Numbered from the stretch's first letter, positions 10,138 through 19,023 are shown. The stretch: DNA of 64,000 nucleotides from Paracoccaceae bacterium (GCA_020425085.1 JAGQRW010000004.1:124001-188000), one strand, 5' to 3'. Numbers and translations are program-made. Notes: a model not told the origin generated them from the sequence alone.

Positions 10138-10623
10138 ATGAAATTTCTTGCACTTGCCATCCCCGCCCTGTTCACGGCATTTCCTGTTTTTGCCGCGGAA
10201 CACAAGGGCATCGAACTTGGCGTTCTGAGTTGCAACCTTACAGAAGACAGCAACGCCATCGTCTATTCCGAAGCAGACTATGAATGCACGTTGCAGTCCA
10301 GCAATAATGCCATCAGCGATGGCCTCTATCACGGCCAGATCAAACGCCTCGGCGTCGATCTGGAATGGAAGGCTGACGAAACCCTGGTCTGGGCTGTCAT
10401 CGCCCTGACCGAGAACACCAAATACGGGCCGATCGAAGGCGACTACATCGGCGCCGGTGCCGATTTGGCTGCCGGTTTTGGTCTGGGGGCCAACGTGCTG
10501 GTTGGTGGCCTGGGCAAATCCTTTGCGCTTCAGCCGGTCAGTGTCTCGGCTGAATCCGGTATCGGACTCACCGCCGGGATCGAAGAACTGAAGCTGAACT
10601 ATGAAGGCGAAGTGTTGAACTGA
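10138..10623 (+). CDS. DUF992 secreted protein
   Basis: The protein is 161 residues from the ATG at 10138. The N-terminus is a clear Sec signal peptide ending near PVFAAE, so the mature protein is periplasmic or secreted. The body matches the DUF992 pattern: a Gly-Val-Leu-Ser-Cys start, a second cysteine in YECTLQSS, a YHGQIKRLGVDL block, LVWAVIALTEN, and the C-terminal GFGLGANVLVGG and LQPVSVSAESG. The family is common in alphaproteobacteria and has no established function. An in-frame ATG at 10105 would bury the signal peptide and is less likely. Confidence 0.83.
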   Translation: MKFLALAIPALFTAFPVFAAEHKGIELGVLSCNLTEDSNAIVYSEADYECTLQSSNNAISDGLYHGQIKRLGVDLEWKADETLVWAVIALTENTKYGPIEGDYIGAGADLAAGFGLGANVLVGGLGKSFALQPVSVSAESGIGLTAGIEELKLNYEGEVLN

Positions 10624-10638
10624 CGCCGGGCAATACCG

Positions 10639-10664
10639 AGGGCCGGTCCAGTGCGACCGGTCCT
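10639..10664 (+). terminator. Hairpin after the DUF992 gene
   Basis: An inverted repeat of about 10 bp, AGGGCCGGTC and GACCGGTCCT around a 6-base loop, starts 15 bases after the DUF992 stop codon. It has no T-run, so it may act as a 3' stabilising hairpin or a Rho-assisted end. Confidence 0.45.
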
Positions 10665-11190
10665 CATCTGTCGCAGATCATCTGGCATCGCAAACCATCA
10701 GCCCCGTGGGGCCAGCCGCATGGGCGAAGCTGAAAAACAGCCAATCGCAAAGTTTCGACCACTAATATTGCCACTGACATGGCCCTTTTTCCCCTTCCCG
10801 CCATCGGCCAGTCGGTCTTGTCGTCGCCATAATGGCCGATCCATGCCGTTCGGTTCGGGCGTTTTCTTGGCAATGACGCGGCACGGTGAACGGCAGTACC
10901 GTCATGTTCAGGCTGAACCGGTTCGTGTTCGGCTTTGGCTTGGTGGCGACAATCCAGATTGTTCCGGTCAAATGGCGACGTGACCCGATGATCGGTATCC
11001 GGGTCCGCCGGCATTCAGACCGCATCTGAGCATTTGTGCGCAAATACAAGGCAGAACCAGAAGGTTTGCGGCAAAGTAATGTGCTGGAAAGGTCCGGGGA
11101 AAGAAACTATTCCATAGTCTTCTGCATTGAAACCCCACCCGGGCCCTGAGCGGCGCCAGCGGCGGGAATGACCCAAAAGGATGAAAGTGC
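10665..11190. other. Gene-poor interval between DUF992 and PRC-barrel genes
   Basis: About 530 bases hold no gene I can support. Open frames on both strands look like chance translations rich in Arg, Cys and Trp. The only stretch resembling a natural protein is a 41-codon frame at 10904-11029 on the plus strand, starting MFRLNRFVFGFGLVATIQ and ending in basic residues. It would make a single hydrophobic helix with a basic tail, but no ribosome binding site stands out. I leave it unannotated. Confidence 0.4.
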
Positions 11191-11191
11191 C

Positions 11192-11575
11192 ATGAAAATG
11201 TACCCCGCCAGGCTGGCCATGATTTGCATCGCATTAAGCCTGCCCGTAGCCGGATATGCCGATAACTTCGATTACAATCATACGACGGCCATTGCGCCTG
11301 ATTTCTTTACCGCCGATCAAAGTGCCGCCGGTATCATCGGCAGGGACGCCCTGTCCGACGATGGCGGAACGGTTGGCGAAGTGGCTGATGTGATCTTTGA
11401 CGAGTCCGGCACGGTCCGCGGCTATATAGTGGATGTCGGCGGATTTCTCGGCCTTGATTCACGGTCGCTTTATATTCCCAAGGCGCTGGCCGAGGTCCGC
11501 ATTGATGGCATCGTCGTGCAACTGGTGATCGACATGCCGGTGGGCGAACTGAAAGATGACGCGAAGCTTGACTGA
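11192..11575 (+). CDS. Secreted PRC-barrel domain protein
   Basis: The 127-residue protein begins with a signal peptide ending near PVAGYAD. A PRC-barrel domain follows, recognisable from the run IIGRDALSDDGGTVGEVADV, the GTVRGYIVDVGGFLGL strand pair and the VPIP-like IPKALAEV. Secreted PRC-barrel proteins are common in alphaproteobacteria and their role is unclear. AAAGGA lies about ten bases before ATG 11192, which favours this start over the ATG at 11168. The gene converges with the histidine kinase gene. Confidence 0.82.
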   Translation: MKMYPARLAMICIALSLPVAGYADNFDYNHTTAIAPDFFTADQSAAGIIGRDALSDDGGTVGEVADVIFDESGTVRGYIVDVGGFLGLDSRSLYIPKALAEVRIDGIVVQLVIDMPVGELKDDAKLD

Positions 11576-11632
11576 CCTGCTGACAGCATCGGTTGGCAAA
11601 GTCCTTTCCAAACGCCTTATTTGGATGAACCG

Positions 11633-11653
11633 CTGCACCCCGTTCGGGTGCAG
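11633..11653. terminator. Hairpin between convergent PRC-barrel and histidine kinase genes
   Basis: A perfect 8-bp inverted repeat, CTGCACCC / GGGTGCAG with a 5-base loop, sits between the stop codons at 11575 (plus) and 11662 (minus). It could serve both genes. There is no T-tract on either side. Confidence 0.5.
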
Positions 11654-11661
11654 GGGTGAAT

Positions 11662-13029
11662 TCAGGTTGGCATTTCGGGAAACTGAAACCTGACTTTCAG
11701 CCCGGGATGATTGTCTTCCAACAATAGCGTTGCCCCATGCAGATCGGCAATCGCCGAAACAAGGCTGAGGCCCAGGCCGTTGCCCTCGGTCGTCCGGCTC
11801 TGTTCCAGACGATAAAGGCGGCGCAATACCTTTTCACGCTCATCCGCTGGAATGCCCGGCCCGTTATCGGCAACGCACAGGACAACCCTGCCCTGGCTTC
11901 GCGACAGTTCCACCCGGATAGTCGTGCCTGCCGGCGTGTGCCGCAGCGCATTTTCGATCAGATTGGCAAGAACCAGTGTCAGCAGATGGCGATCGCCATT
12001 GACCCTGAATGGCGCCGGACCCGCCACTGAAAAATCAAGGCGATACCCCTTTTCTTCTGCCTCGGCACCCAGAAAATCCACCACATCGGCCACCACTTCG
12101 CCAAAATCGGTGGCAACAAATCGGTCGCGCACAGCACCGCCTTCAATCTGCGCCAGTTGTAACAGCGCCTGAAACGTCTTGACGATGCTGTCGGTTTCAG
12201 ACAGCGCCTGATCCAGCAGTTCGTTCTGCCCGAGGCTGAGTTGGGTCTTGCGCCTGATTTCATCCAGGATGACGGCGACACGCTGGATCGGTGTCTTGAG
12301 GTCATGGGCAATATCAGCCGAGACCTGACGCATCGACGCAATCAGCGCCTCTTGCGAGGTGGCCATGCTGTTTACCGCCCGGCTGATCACCGTCAGGTCA
12401 TCGCGGTCGTTTTCCGACACCGGCACCCGCGCCGCCAGTTTCCCGGCGGTCAGTTCGCCAAGCGTGTTCTGGATGGTGTCAATCCGCCGCCGCACATTGC
12501 GCGCGGCAATCGTCCCGGCAACCGAAGCCAGCAGGATGGTCGGCAACAGGCCGATCAGCACCACCGCCAGGATGATCTCACCCATTTCCACGATCTGGCT
12601 GCGGGTCTTGGCGACGATCAACTGACCCTTGCCCACCCGCATGCTCCGGGCCAGATAACTGTCGGAAACTTCCTGTTTGCCGTCGTCGATTTTCTGGTTT
12701 TCGACAACCGAAATGCCGCTGACCGGCGGAAAGCCATCGACATTGGCTATAACTGGCCCGTGATCGGGCTGATATTTCAGGATCGTCATTTCAGCATCGG
12801 TGACGGCAACGTCATCCTTCAGCCGATCAAGCAGATCACCCTGATTGTCGATGGCGCGATAGATATCAATGGTCTGGTCGATCTCGTCCACAAGGGTTGC
12901 GTCGAAATTCGCCTTGATGACAAGATAGGCGGTGGCGAAACTGGCTGCCGAGGAAAGTATGAAAATACCCAGAAAGATCGCCGTCAACCGCAAGGGTGTT
13001 GAACGGATGACCCAACCCGGCCGTTTCAT
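11662..13029 (-). CDS. Two-component sensor histidine kinase
   Basis: This 455-residue membrane kinase has TM1 at about 13-35, a periplasmic sensor region of about 125 residues, TM2 at about 165-188, a HAMP linker, and a HisKA domain with phospho-acceptor His242 in DIAHDLKTP. The HATPase domain shows the N box (NLIENALRHTP), G1 (DNGPGIP) and G2 (GNGLGLSL). Its start overlaps the response-regulator stop by four bases, so the pair is coupled. The signal sensed is unknown. The PepSY protein encoded upstream may be part of the same circuit. Confidence 0.93.
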   Translation of the reverse strand: MKRPGWVIRSTPLRLTAIFLGIFILSSAASFATAYLVIKANFDATLVDEIDQTIDIYRAIDNQGDLLDRLKDDVAVTDAEMTILKYQPDHGPVIANVDGFPPVSGISVVENQKIDDGKQEVSDSYLARSMRVGKGQLIVAKTRSQIVEMGEIILAVVLIGLLPTILLASVAGTIAARNVRRRIDTIQNTLGELTAGKLAARVPVSENDRDDLTVISRAVNSMATSQEALIASMRQVSADIAHDLKTPIQRVAVILDEIRRKTQLSLGQNELLDQALSETDSIVKTFQALLQLAQIEGGAVRDRFVATDFGEVVADVVDFLGAEAEEKGYRLDFSVAGPAPFRVNGDRHLLTLVLANLIENALRHTPAGTTIRVELSRSQGRVVLCVADNGPGIPADEREKVLRRLYRLEQSRTTEGNGLGLSLVSAIADLHGATLLLEDNHPGLKVRFQFPEMPT

Positions 13030-13700
13030 TCCACGTCGATCCGATAGCCCGAGCCGCGAACGGTTTGGATTAGTTCGGTTTCGAACGGCTTGTCGATCTT
13101 GCGGCGCAACCGGCTGATATGGGTGTCGACAACATTGGTCATCGGGTCGAAATGAATGTCCCAGACCGCCTCCATCAGCATGGTGCGGGTCTGAACCCTG
13201 CCCTTGCGGCGCAACAGATGTTCCAGCAGCGCAAATTCGCGCGGCAACAAATCAATCAGCTGACCCGCCCGCATCACCTTGCGGCTCAAGAGGTTCATTT
13301 CCAGATCACCTGCCCTGAGCGTGGTCGGTTCATCCTTTATCTGCGGGCGGCGGGCAAGGGCGGCAATCCGGGCGCTGAGTTCGCCAAAGGCAAACGGCTT
13401 TACAAGATAATCGTCACCACCCGAATTCAGCCCCTCGATCCGGTCATCCACCCCCCCCAGCGAGGTCAGAAACAGGACAGGCGTATGGTTCATGGCACCG
13501 CGCAACGTCTTGACCAGGCTGATGCCGTCGATCCCCGGCAGCATGCGATCGACAATCAGCACGTCGTAGTTTCCGATGCTGGCCTGCACCAGCCCTTCGG
13601 CGCCATTGGCGATCAGATCGACCGAGTTGCCCTCCTGGCGCAGCCCATCGGCAATGTAATCACCGGTTTTCCTGTCGTCCTCTATCACCAGTATTTTCAT
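13026..13700 (-). CDS. OmpR-family response regulator
   Basis: This 224-residue regulator has a receiver domain with the acidic pair in VIEDDRK, phospho-acceptor Asp51 in LIVDRMLPG, and the conserved lysine in DDYLVKPFAF. A winged-helix DNA-binding domain follows (RVQTRTMLMEAVWD, then VDTHISRLRRKID). It partners the overlapping kinase gene. The overall look is of the CusR/QseB group. Likely targets include the adjacent PepSY gene, but no binding site can be proven from sequence. Confidence 0.94.
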   Translation of the reverse strand: MKILVIEDDRKTGDYIADGLRQEGNSVDLIANGAEGLVQASIGNYDVLIVDRMLPGIDGISLVKTLRGAMNHTPVLFLTSLGGVDDRIEGLNSGGDDYLVKPFAFGELSARIAALARRPQIKDEPTTLRAGDLEMNLLSRKVMRAGQLIDLLPREFALLEHLLRRKGRVQTRTMLMEAVWDIHFDPMTNVVDTHISRLRRKIDKPFETELIQTVRGSGYRIDVE

Positions 13701-13722
13701 GATCCGCCCGTGTTCAGAAACC

Positions 13723-13743
13723 GGCGGGGCATTGTGCCCCGCC
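13723..13743 (-). terminator. Hairpin between the PepSY and response-regulator genes
   Basis: A perfect 9-bp inverted repeat, GGCGGGGCA / TGCCCCGCC with a 3-base loop, lies in the 69-bp space between the PepSY stop and the regulator start. It has no strong T-run. It may end the short PepSY transcript partially, so that PepSY is made in excess over the signalling proteins. Confidence 0.5.
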
Positions 13744-13769
13744 GATCCACCTTAGCAGCTATTTCGGGT

Positions 13770-14144
13770 TCAGTTGCTTTCGTTTTCTTCCCCGTTTTTA
13801 TCATTGTCTTCGTTTTCGTCGGCCTTTTTCACCACCTTGCCGTTCGCCGGGTTGACCAGGAAAGTTTGGGTCGTGCCATCGGTTTTGGCAAGTTCGACCT
13901 CGTAGACGGGCGCACCGTTTTCGTTGTCAAACTCGACGCTCATGGCCTTGCCACCCATCTGTTTTTCGGCGGCGGTGACGGCATCGGTCAGCGATCCCGT
14001 GGTTGCCATGAATGCCTGCACTTCGGCCTTGTCAGAGCTGTCATGCTTTTCGGCGACAGCCATGGTTGCGGCACCGCCGAGCAGGCCGAGGGAAATCAGC
14101 GTACCCGTTGCGAGGCTGAGGATTTTCTTATGTTTCATGTTCAT
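13770..14144 (-). CDS. Secreted PepSY domain protein
   Basis: The 124-residue protein has a signal peptide ending near ATMAVAE. One PepSY domain follows, seen in TGSLTDAVTAAEKQMGGKAM and ending YEVELAKTDG...FLVNPANGKVV. A very acidic Asp/Glu/Asn-rich tail closes the protein. PepSY proteins next to OmpR-type two-component genes are frequent and are thought to act on the envelope or on sensing. The gene lies upstream of the regulator-kinase pair in the same orientation. Confidence 0.85.
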   Translation of the reverse strand: MNMKHKKILSLATGTLISLGLLGGAATMAVAEKHDSSDKAEVQAFMATTGSLTDAVTAAEKQMGGKAMSVEFDNENGAPVYEVELAKTDGTTQTFLVNPANGKVVKKADENEDNDKNGEENESN

Positions 14145-14298
14145 CTCCTTGGTTGCGGGGCGCGCATCCTGCCGCCCTCTGAAACCAAGTTAGGCAGCAC
14201 CATATGCAGGCGCATGACTGCGGGATTACAGATTTTCCATGTTAGCCGTAACTGGTCAATATGGGGCTTCTCGCTGCTCACCGGTGCGGTTGGGTTTC

Positions 14299-14333
14299 GG
14301 TTTTCATTGCATGAAAACCCCGGTGGCGGGGTT
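14299..14333 (+). promoter_or_regulatory. Dyad and overlapping hairpin in the leader of the MATE gene
   Basis: A perfect 9-bp inverted repeat with 3-base spacer, GGTTTTCAT / ATGAAAACC, occupies 14299-14319. A second hairpin, AACCCC / GGGGTT with a 6-base loop, occupies 14316-14333 and shares AACC with the first. The element lies about 100 bases before the MATE start. As DNA, the first dyad looks like a repressor or response-regulator operator. As RNA, the two hairpins would exclude each other. Neither is followed by a T-run. Confidence 0.45.
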
Positions 14334-14428
14334 CTGGTCAAGGCAACACTTGTGGTTCCGGCCAAATTCAGGACCATTGTGCCATGCCGACCGGACAATG
14401 TCGGATCGGCAAGCGAAAGGAAAACCAG

Positions 14429-15898
14429 ATGCGCCCGCCCCGAAACGGCCAGCACGACCTGACCAAAGGTGCCATTCCCTTGACCATGGCGCTTTTCGCC
14501 TTGCCGACGCTTGGCTCGTCGGTACTGCAATCGCTGAACGGGTCGATCAATGCCGTCTGGGTCGGCCGGTTTCTGGGCGAAGATGCGCTGGCGGCGACCA
14601 CCAACGGCAATATCGTGATGTTCATGCTGATTTCGTTCGTGTTCGGGCTGGGCATGGCAGCGACCATCCTGATCGGTCAGGCGACCGGGCGGGGTGATCC
14701 GGTCATGGCCAAGCGGGTCATGGGAACGGCGATTGGCAGCATCATCCCGTTCAGCGTGCTTGTCGCCATCGGTGGCTGGGTATTGGCGCCGACCATTCTG
14801 GGCCTGCTTGGCACCCCCGCCGGGGCCGAGGCATTTGCCCTGACCTATCTGCGGGTGATCTTTGCGGCAATGCCCGCGACCCTGACCTTCACGCTCAGCA
14901 TGATGGCGCTGCGCGGCACCGGAGATTCGATGACGCCGCTCTGGTTCATGGGCCTATCCGCTGCAATCGACCTTGGGCTTAATCCATCGCTTATTCTTGG
15001 GCTGGGTCCGCTGCCGGAACTGGGCATCTTCGGCTCGGCTCTTTCGACGGTGATTGCCAATACGGTTGCCCTGCTTGGAATGTGGCTGACGCTTTATCTG
15101 CGCGGCTCGGTTCTGGCCTTGAGGCGGGCAGAGATGCGATATCTTCTTGCCGATCGGCGCATCCTTCTGTCGATGGTGACCAAAGGGTTGCCGATGGGGC
15201 TTCAGATGATTGTCATTTCGTCGGCGGCGCTGACCATGCTGTCGCTGATCAACCGCGAAGGGGTGGTGACCACCGCCGCTTACGGCGCAACCCAGCAGTT
15301 GTGGACCTATATCCAGATGCCCGCCATGGCCCTTGGGGCCGCAGCCAGCGCCATGGTGGCGCAGAATATCGGTGCCGGTCGATGGGATCGGGTTTCAGAG
15401 GTGACGAAATGGGGGCTGATCTTCAGCATTGGAATGACTGCATCGCTGGTGGTGCTGTTGACGCTGTTTGACAAGGCGGCAATGGGGTTGTTTCTGGGAT
15501 CAACCAGCGACGCCGTTCCGATCGGGCGGCATATCCAGCTTATGGCGACCTGGGGTTTTGTCTTTTTTGGTATCACGCTGGTCTATTTCGGCACCATGCG
15601 CGCCAACGGCTATGTGATCGCGCCACTGATTGTCATGGTGATTGCGATGTATCCGATCCGCCTCGGGTTCGCATTCGGGTTTTATCCCGTGTTGGGAGCC
15701 AACGCACTCTGGCTGTCCTTTCCGGCGGGAATGCTGGCGACTGCGGTTCTGGCAACGGCGTTATACCTGCGGGGTTCATGGCGAAGTGGCGCGATGATGC
15801 CCGAAAGCGACACGATGACCGGTAACGGACATGACGGCCTTGCCGTCACCAGCCCGACGATTCTGAAAATCAGAGACCAGGCCAATCCAGGGGGTTGA
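14429..15898 (+). CDS. MATE-family multidrug/cation antiporter
   Basis: This protein of about 489 residues has twelve hydrophobic segments in two halves. It begins in the MATE manner with GAIPLTMALFALPTLGSSVLQSLNGSINAVWVG, and the second half starts KGLPMGLQMIV and has AASAMVAQNIGAGRW, the repeated MATE signature. These pumps export drugs or toxic cations using Na+ or H+. AAAGGA nine bases before ATG 14429 supports that start rather than 14384. Its last 29 bases overlap the convergent stress-protein gene. Confidence 0.92.
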   Translation: MRPPRNGQHDLTKGAIPLTMALFALPTLGSSVLQSLNGSINAVWVGRFLGEDALAATTNGNIVMFMLISFVFGLGMAATILIGQATGRGDPVMAKRVMGTAIGSIIPFSVLVAIGGWVLAPTILGLLGTPAGAEAFALTYLRVIFAAMPATLTFTLSMMALRGTGDSMTPLWFMGLSAAIDLGLNPSLILGLGPLPELGIFGSALSTVIANTVALLGMWLTLYLRGSVLALRRAEMRYLLADRRILLSMVTKGLPMGLQMIVISSAALTMLSLINREGVVTTAAYGATQQLWTYIQMPAMALGAAASAMVAQNIGAGRWDRVSEVTKWGLIFSIGMTASLVVLLTLFDKAAMGLFLGSTSDAVPIGRHIQLMATWGFVFFGITLVYFGTMRANGYVIAPLIVMVIAMYPIRLGFAFGFYPVLGANALWLSFPAGMLATAVLATALYLRGSWRSGAMMPESDTMTGNGHDGLAVTSPTILKIRDQANPGG

Positions 15899-16499
15899 AA
15901 TGCGGCAGTGGTGTTCGGTCAAACACCTCGTACCTCGTCAGGCTATGTGCCTGAATTTCAGTACCGCCGGCCTGTTGCAGAATGCCGATCACCGCATCCT
16001 CTTCGGCCTTGTCTGAAACTTCGACCATCACCAGCAACGCGCCTTTTCCAAGCTGTTTTTCAAGATAATCGGCATGATGATTGCCAACCGCATGGGCAAT
16101 CAATCCACCGATACCGGCACCAACCGCCGCCCCCGCCGCCGCAACAAGGGCGGCAAAGGCAAGGGTGCCGCCGGTCGCAACCACGGCCAGGCCGGCTCCG
16201 GCGCCGCCGATATAAACCGGCAAGCCAACGGCAATCCGCTTGTCGCTGTTGATCTCGTGGCGATCGGCAAGGATGGTTTGTGGCAGATCCTCGTCTTCTG
16301 CGATGCGATCGGCCGGTTTGAAATGCCGGTGCAGTTTTTTCGTCACCGCGTCATGGCTGGCCATCATGTTGATGGCTTCGCGCCGGATGCCGACTTCTTC
16401 CAAAGCCTGCACAGCGGATTCGAACCGGTCTGCATCGTGAAAGCCGCAAACGACCTCGCGCACCTGATAGGTCTGGATGGAATCGTCCTTGATCGACAT
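15870..16499 (-). CDS. Glycine-zipper membrane protein, general-stress-like
   Basis: This 209-residue protein has an N-terminal domain resembling the heat-induction/YflT fold (EVVCGFHDADRFESAVQALEEVGI). A strongly Gly/Ala-rich hydrophobic core at about 92-140 follows, ending in AAAGAAVGAGIGGLIAHAVG, a glycine-zipper pattern. A second alpha-beta domain (KGALLVMVEVSDKAEEDAVIGILQQAGGTEI) resembles DUF1269/ferredoxin-like repeats. I know no precise function. It is encoded downstream of the ackA-pta genes on the same strand with a 276-bp gap, and overlaps the MATE gene tail to tail. Confidence 0.7.
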   Translation of the reverse strand: MSIKDDSIQTYQVREVVCGFHDADRFESAVQALEEVGIRREAINMMASHDAVTKKLHRHFKPADRIAEDEDLPQTILADRHEINSDKRIAVGLPVYIGGAGAGLAVVATGGTLAFAALVAAAGAAVGAGIGGLIAHAVGNHHADYLEKQLGKGALLVMVEVSDKAEEDAVIGILQQAGGTEIQAHSLTRYEVFDRTPLPHFNPLDWPGL

Positions 16500-16775
16500 G
16501 GTTGTATATCCTCTGGTGAAAGCGAATTCAGACTGGTGGCCGGTTTGCCACCGACAGTTTGCAGCCGCCTGTTGCGATGTTTACATTTTCGCAAGTTTCC
16601 AGAATTCAGGTTCGCGCAACAGTCATTGCAATGGCAAGGTGCGGCTGCCCGGCGATACGGCGCCAGATTGCGCTTGCCCGTGCCACGGCAGCCTGGCCGG
16701 GCCTGATCTGGTCGCGCCATTGTTGGGGCTACATCCAGACCGGTCCATCGTCAAAAGGCCGTCATCGGCAAAACC

Positions 16776-17981
16776 TCAGCGGCTGCCGGTCCTTGCCGCC
16801 AGCATCCCAAAGGCATTCCTCGCCAGAACCTGTTCTTCATCGGTGGGCAGCATCAGGACTGGCAGGCGACTGGCCGGTGTGGTCAGAATTGTCCTGCCAT
16901 CACTGTTGGCCGTCTTGTCCAATTCCGCCCCCAGCCACGCCAGTTCCCCGACCAGACGCGCCCGCAGTGGCGGAATATGTTCACCCATGCCGCCGGTCAG
17001 TACCACCGCATCAACGCCGCCCAATGCTGCCGCCAGTGAACCGAAATGACGCCCTGACTGGTAAACAAAGTAATCCACCGCCTCGGCGGCCTCGGCCCGG
17101 TCGCTGGCCAGAAGGTCGTTCATTTCGCCGCTGATACCCGAAACCCCCAGAAGGCCCGAACGTTCATAAAGCATGTCGCGCACCTCTTGCGGGCTGTGAC
17201 CGCGATCAAGGATCAGATGCAGCACCACACCTGGATCAAGCGCACCACAGCGTCGCCCCATTGGCAGGCCGTCAAGCGCGGTCAACCCCATGGTGGTGGC
17301 GATACTTTTGCCGTTTTTCAGCGCGCACATGCTGACCCCGCGGCCAAGATGCGCCACGATGATCCGCTGCTGCGCCAGATCGGGAAAGCTGCGCCCCAAC
17401 TGGTGCGCGATATAGTCATAGGACAGACCGTGAAAGCCAAAGCGCAGGATGCCTTCATCGCTTAGTGTACGCGGCAGGCCGAAAATCTGCGCCAGGCGCG
17501 GCTGGCTGCGATGGAAAGCCGTGTCGAAACATGCGATTTGCGGGATGCCGGGAAAGTGCTGTTGCACCTGCCGGATCGGGCGCAGGTTGTGCGGTTGATG
17601 GCTTGGGGCGAGCGGTGACAGTTTCTTCAGCCGCGCGATGACATCTTTGTCAATCATCACCGGAGCCGAAAATTCGACCCCCCCATGCACGACACGATGG
17701 GCAACGGCACGGATCGCGCCAAGGCCGGACAGCCCCTCCAGCCGGGCCAACATATGCGCCAAAGCCTCGGGATGGGCGCTGTCGGAGCCTGCTGGCGCGC
17801 CGAAATCTGTCTCGGTCGTGGTGCCGGTCATGGGGTCGCGTTCGGTCAGGGTCATGCCAAGCGGCAAACCGCGGATGTGAAAGTTGCGTATCTCAAGCGG
17901 GCCATCGTCCGACTGCCGAAAGACGCCGCAGCGCAGGCTTGACGAGCCGGCGTTGAAGGTCACGACCAGGTTTTCAGCCAT
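16776..17981 (-). CDS. ackA: Acetate/propionate kinase
   Basis: This 401-residue cytosolic kinase converts acyl phosphate and ADP to acid and ATP, or the reverse. Active-site motifs are complete: NAGSSS at the start, the arginine in HRVVHGG, the catalytic aspartate in FDTAFH, the histidine in GFHGLS, the arginine in MGRRCGALDPG and the glutamate in TDEEQ. Several neighbours of these residues differ from the enterobacterial enzyme, such as HLGRGVS for HLGNGAS and GGMGEH for GGIGEN. Acyl chain preference (acetate, propionate or butyrate) is therefore open. The start overlaps the upstream phosphotransacylase by 8 bases. Confidence 0.93.
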   Translation of the reverse strand: MAENLVVTFNAGSSSLRCGVFRQSDDGPLEIRNFHIRGLPLGMTLTERDPMTGTTTETDFGAPAGSDSAHPEALAHMLARLEGLSGLGAIRAVAHRVVHGGVEFSAPVMIDKDVIARLKKLSPLAPSHQPHNLRPIRQVQQHFPGIPQIACFDTAFHRSQPRLAQIFGLPRTLSDEGILRFGFHGLSYDYIAHQLGRSFPDLAQQRIIVAHLGRGVSMCALKNGKSIATTMGLTALDGLPMGRRCGALDPGVVLHLILDRGHSPQEVRDMLYERSGLLGVSGISGEMNDLLASDRAEAAEAVDYFVYQSGRHFGSLAAALGGVDAVVLTGGMGEHIPPLRARLVGELAWLGAELDKTANSDGRTILTTPASRLPVLMLPTDEEQVLARNAFGMLAARTGSR

Positions 17982-18939
17982 TGATCTGGCCTCCGGCCTT
18001 TCTTGCCGCCGCGACCAGACAGACCAGCGCCGCCGAGGCGCAGCGCTGCGCCACCGTATCGGCCCGGCTGGTCAGGGCAATCGGAACCGTCGCCCCCATG
18101 ACGATGCCGGCGGTTTCGGCATTGGCGAGGTAATCCAGATCCTTGACCAGGATATTGCCCGAGACCAGATCCGGCACGATCAGGATATCGGCCTGCCCCG
18201 CCACATCCGATTTGATCCCCTTGATCGCCGCTGCCCTTGGCGAGATCGCTAGATCCATCGCCAATGGCCCGTCGACATCGGCACCCGAAATCGTGCCCCG
18301 GTCCGCCATCTTGCAGATTGCGGCGGCAAAGATCGTCGACTCGATCTTTTCGTTGATGTTTTCCGAGGCCGACAGCAGCGCCACCTTGGGGCGCTGAATT
18401 CCCAGCGCATGCGCCAGATCAATGGCGTTGGCGGTGATATCGCGCAATGTGCCAAGGTCTGGGCGGATGTTGATCGCCGCATCCGACACGAACAACAGCC
18501 GCGCATAGCTGGCAACATCCACGGCAAAGATATGGCTGATCCGGCGGCCGGTGCGCATCGCTTTTTCGGAAATCACCTCATGCATCAGGACATGGGTTTT
18601 CAGCGCCCCTTTCATCAGCCCGTCCGCCTTGCCGGTAATCGCCAGTTCAACCGCCCTTCCAGCCGCCAGTTCCGGCGTGTCAGCCTCTACGATCCGGGTC
18701 GCACCAATTTCAATGCCGGCTTCTTCAGCGACCTGCCGAATCTTGGCCTCGGGTCCGACCAGTATCGCCTCGATCAGGCCGCGGTTCTGGCTTTCCATTG
18801 CGCCGGTCAGGCTGGGAACGTCTACGGGATGGACGACGGCAACCCGGACAGGCTCAGCCTCGCGCGCGAGTTCTTCCAGACGTTCAAGCCGGTCTGGGCG
18901 CCATTCCGATGACGCAGATGTGGCGGCGGTGTCGTTCAT
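17974..18939 (-). CDS. pta: Phosphate acetyl/butyryltransferase
   Basis: The protein is 321 residues from ATG 18939, which has GGGACAG about five bases upstream. An ATG at 18978 adds 13 unlikely residues. It is a short single-domain phosphotransacylase that swaps CoA for phosphate on acyl-CoA. Supporting blocks are VAVVHPVDVPSLTGAM at the start, LMKGALKTHVLMHEV, FVSDAAINIRPDLG, DGPLAMDLAISPRAA and VPDLVSGNILVKDLDYLA. With the overlapping ackA it forms an acyl-CoA to acid plus ATP route, placed beside PHA synthase, which competes for acyl-CoA. Confidence 0.9.
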   Translation of the reverse strand: MNDTAATSASSEWRPDRLERLEELAREAEPVRVAVVHPVDVPSLTGAMESQNRGLIEAILVGPEAKIRQVAEEAGIEIGATRIVEADTPELAAGRAVELAITGKADGLMKGALKTHVLMHEVISEKAMRTGRRISHIFAVDVASYARLLFVSDAAINIRPDLGTLRDITANAIDLAHALGIQRPKVALLSASENINEKIESTIFAAAICKMADRGTISGADVDGPLAMDLAISPRAAAIKGIKSDVAGQADILIVPDLVSGNILVKDLDYLANAETAGIVMGATVPIALTSRADTVAQRCASAALVCLVAAARKAGGQING

Positions 18940-19023
18940 GGTGATCTGTCCCTTTGATTCAAGGCCGTTGTGTTTCAAGGCCCATGTTTTTCTTGTCGTT
19001 TGTATTTGGGGGCCGCCGCCCGC

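Noticed and set aside
13119..14462. 447-codon open frame on the plus strand
   Set aside because: It covers the response regulator, PepSY gene and the space before the MATE gene in antisense, with no natural-looking domain.
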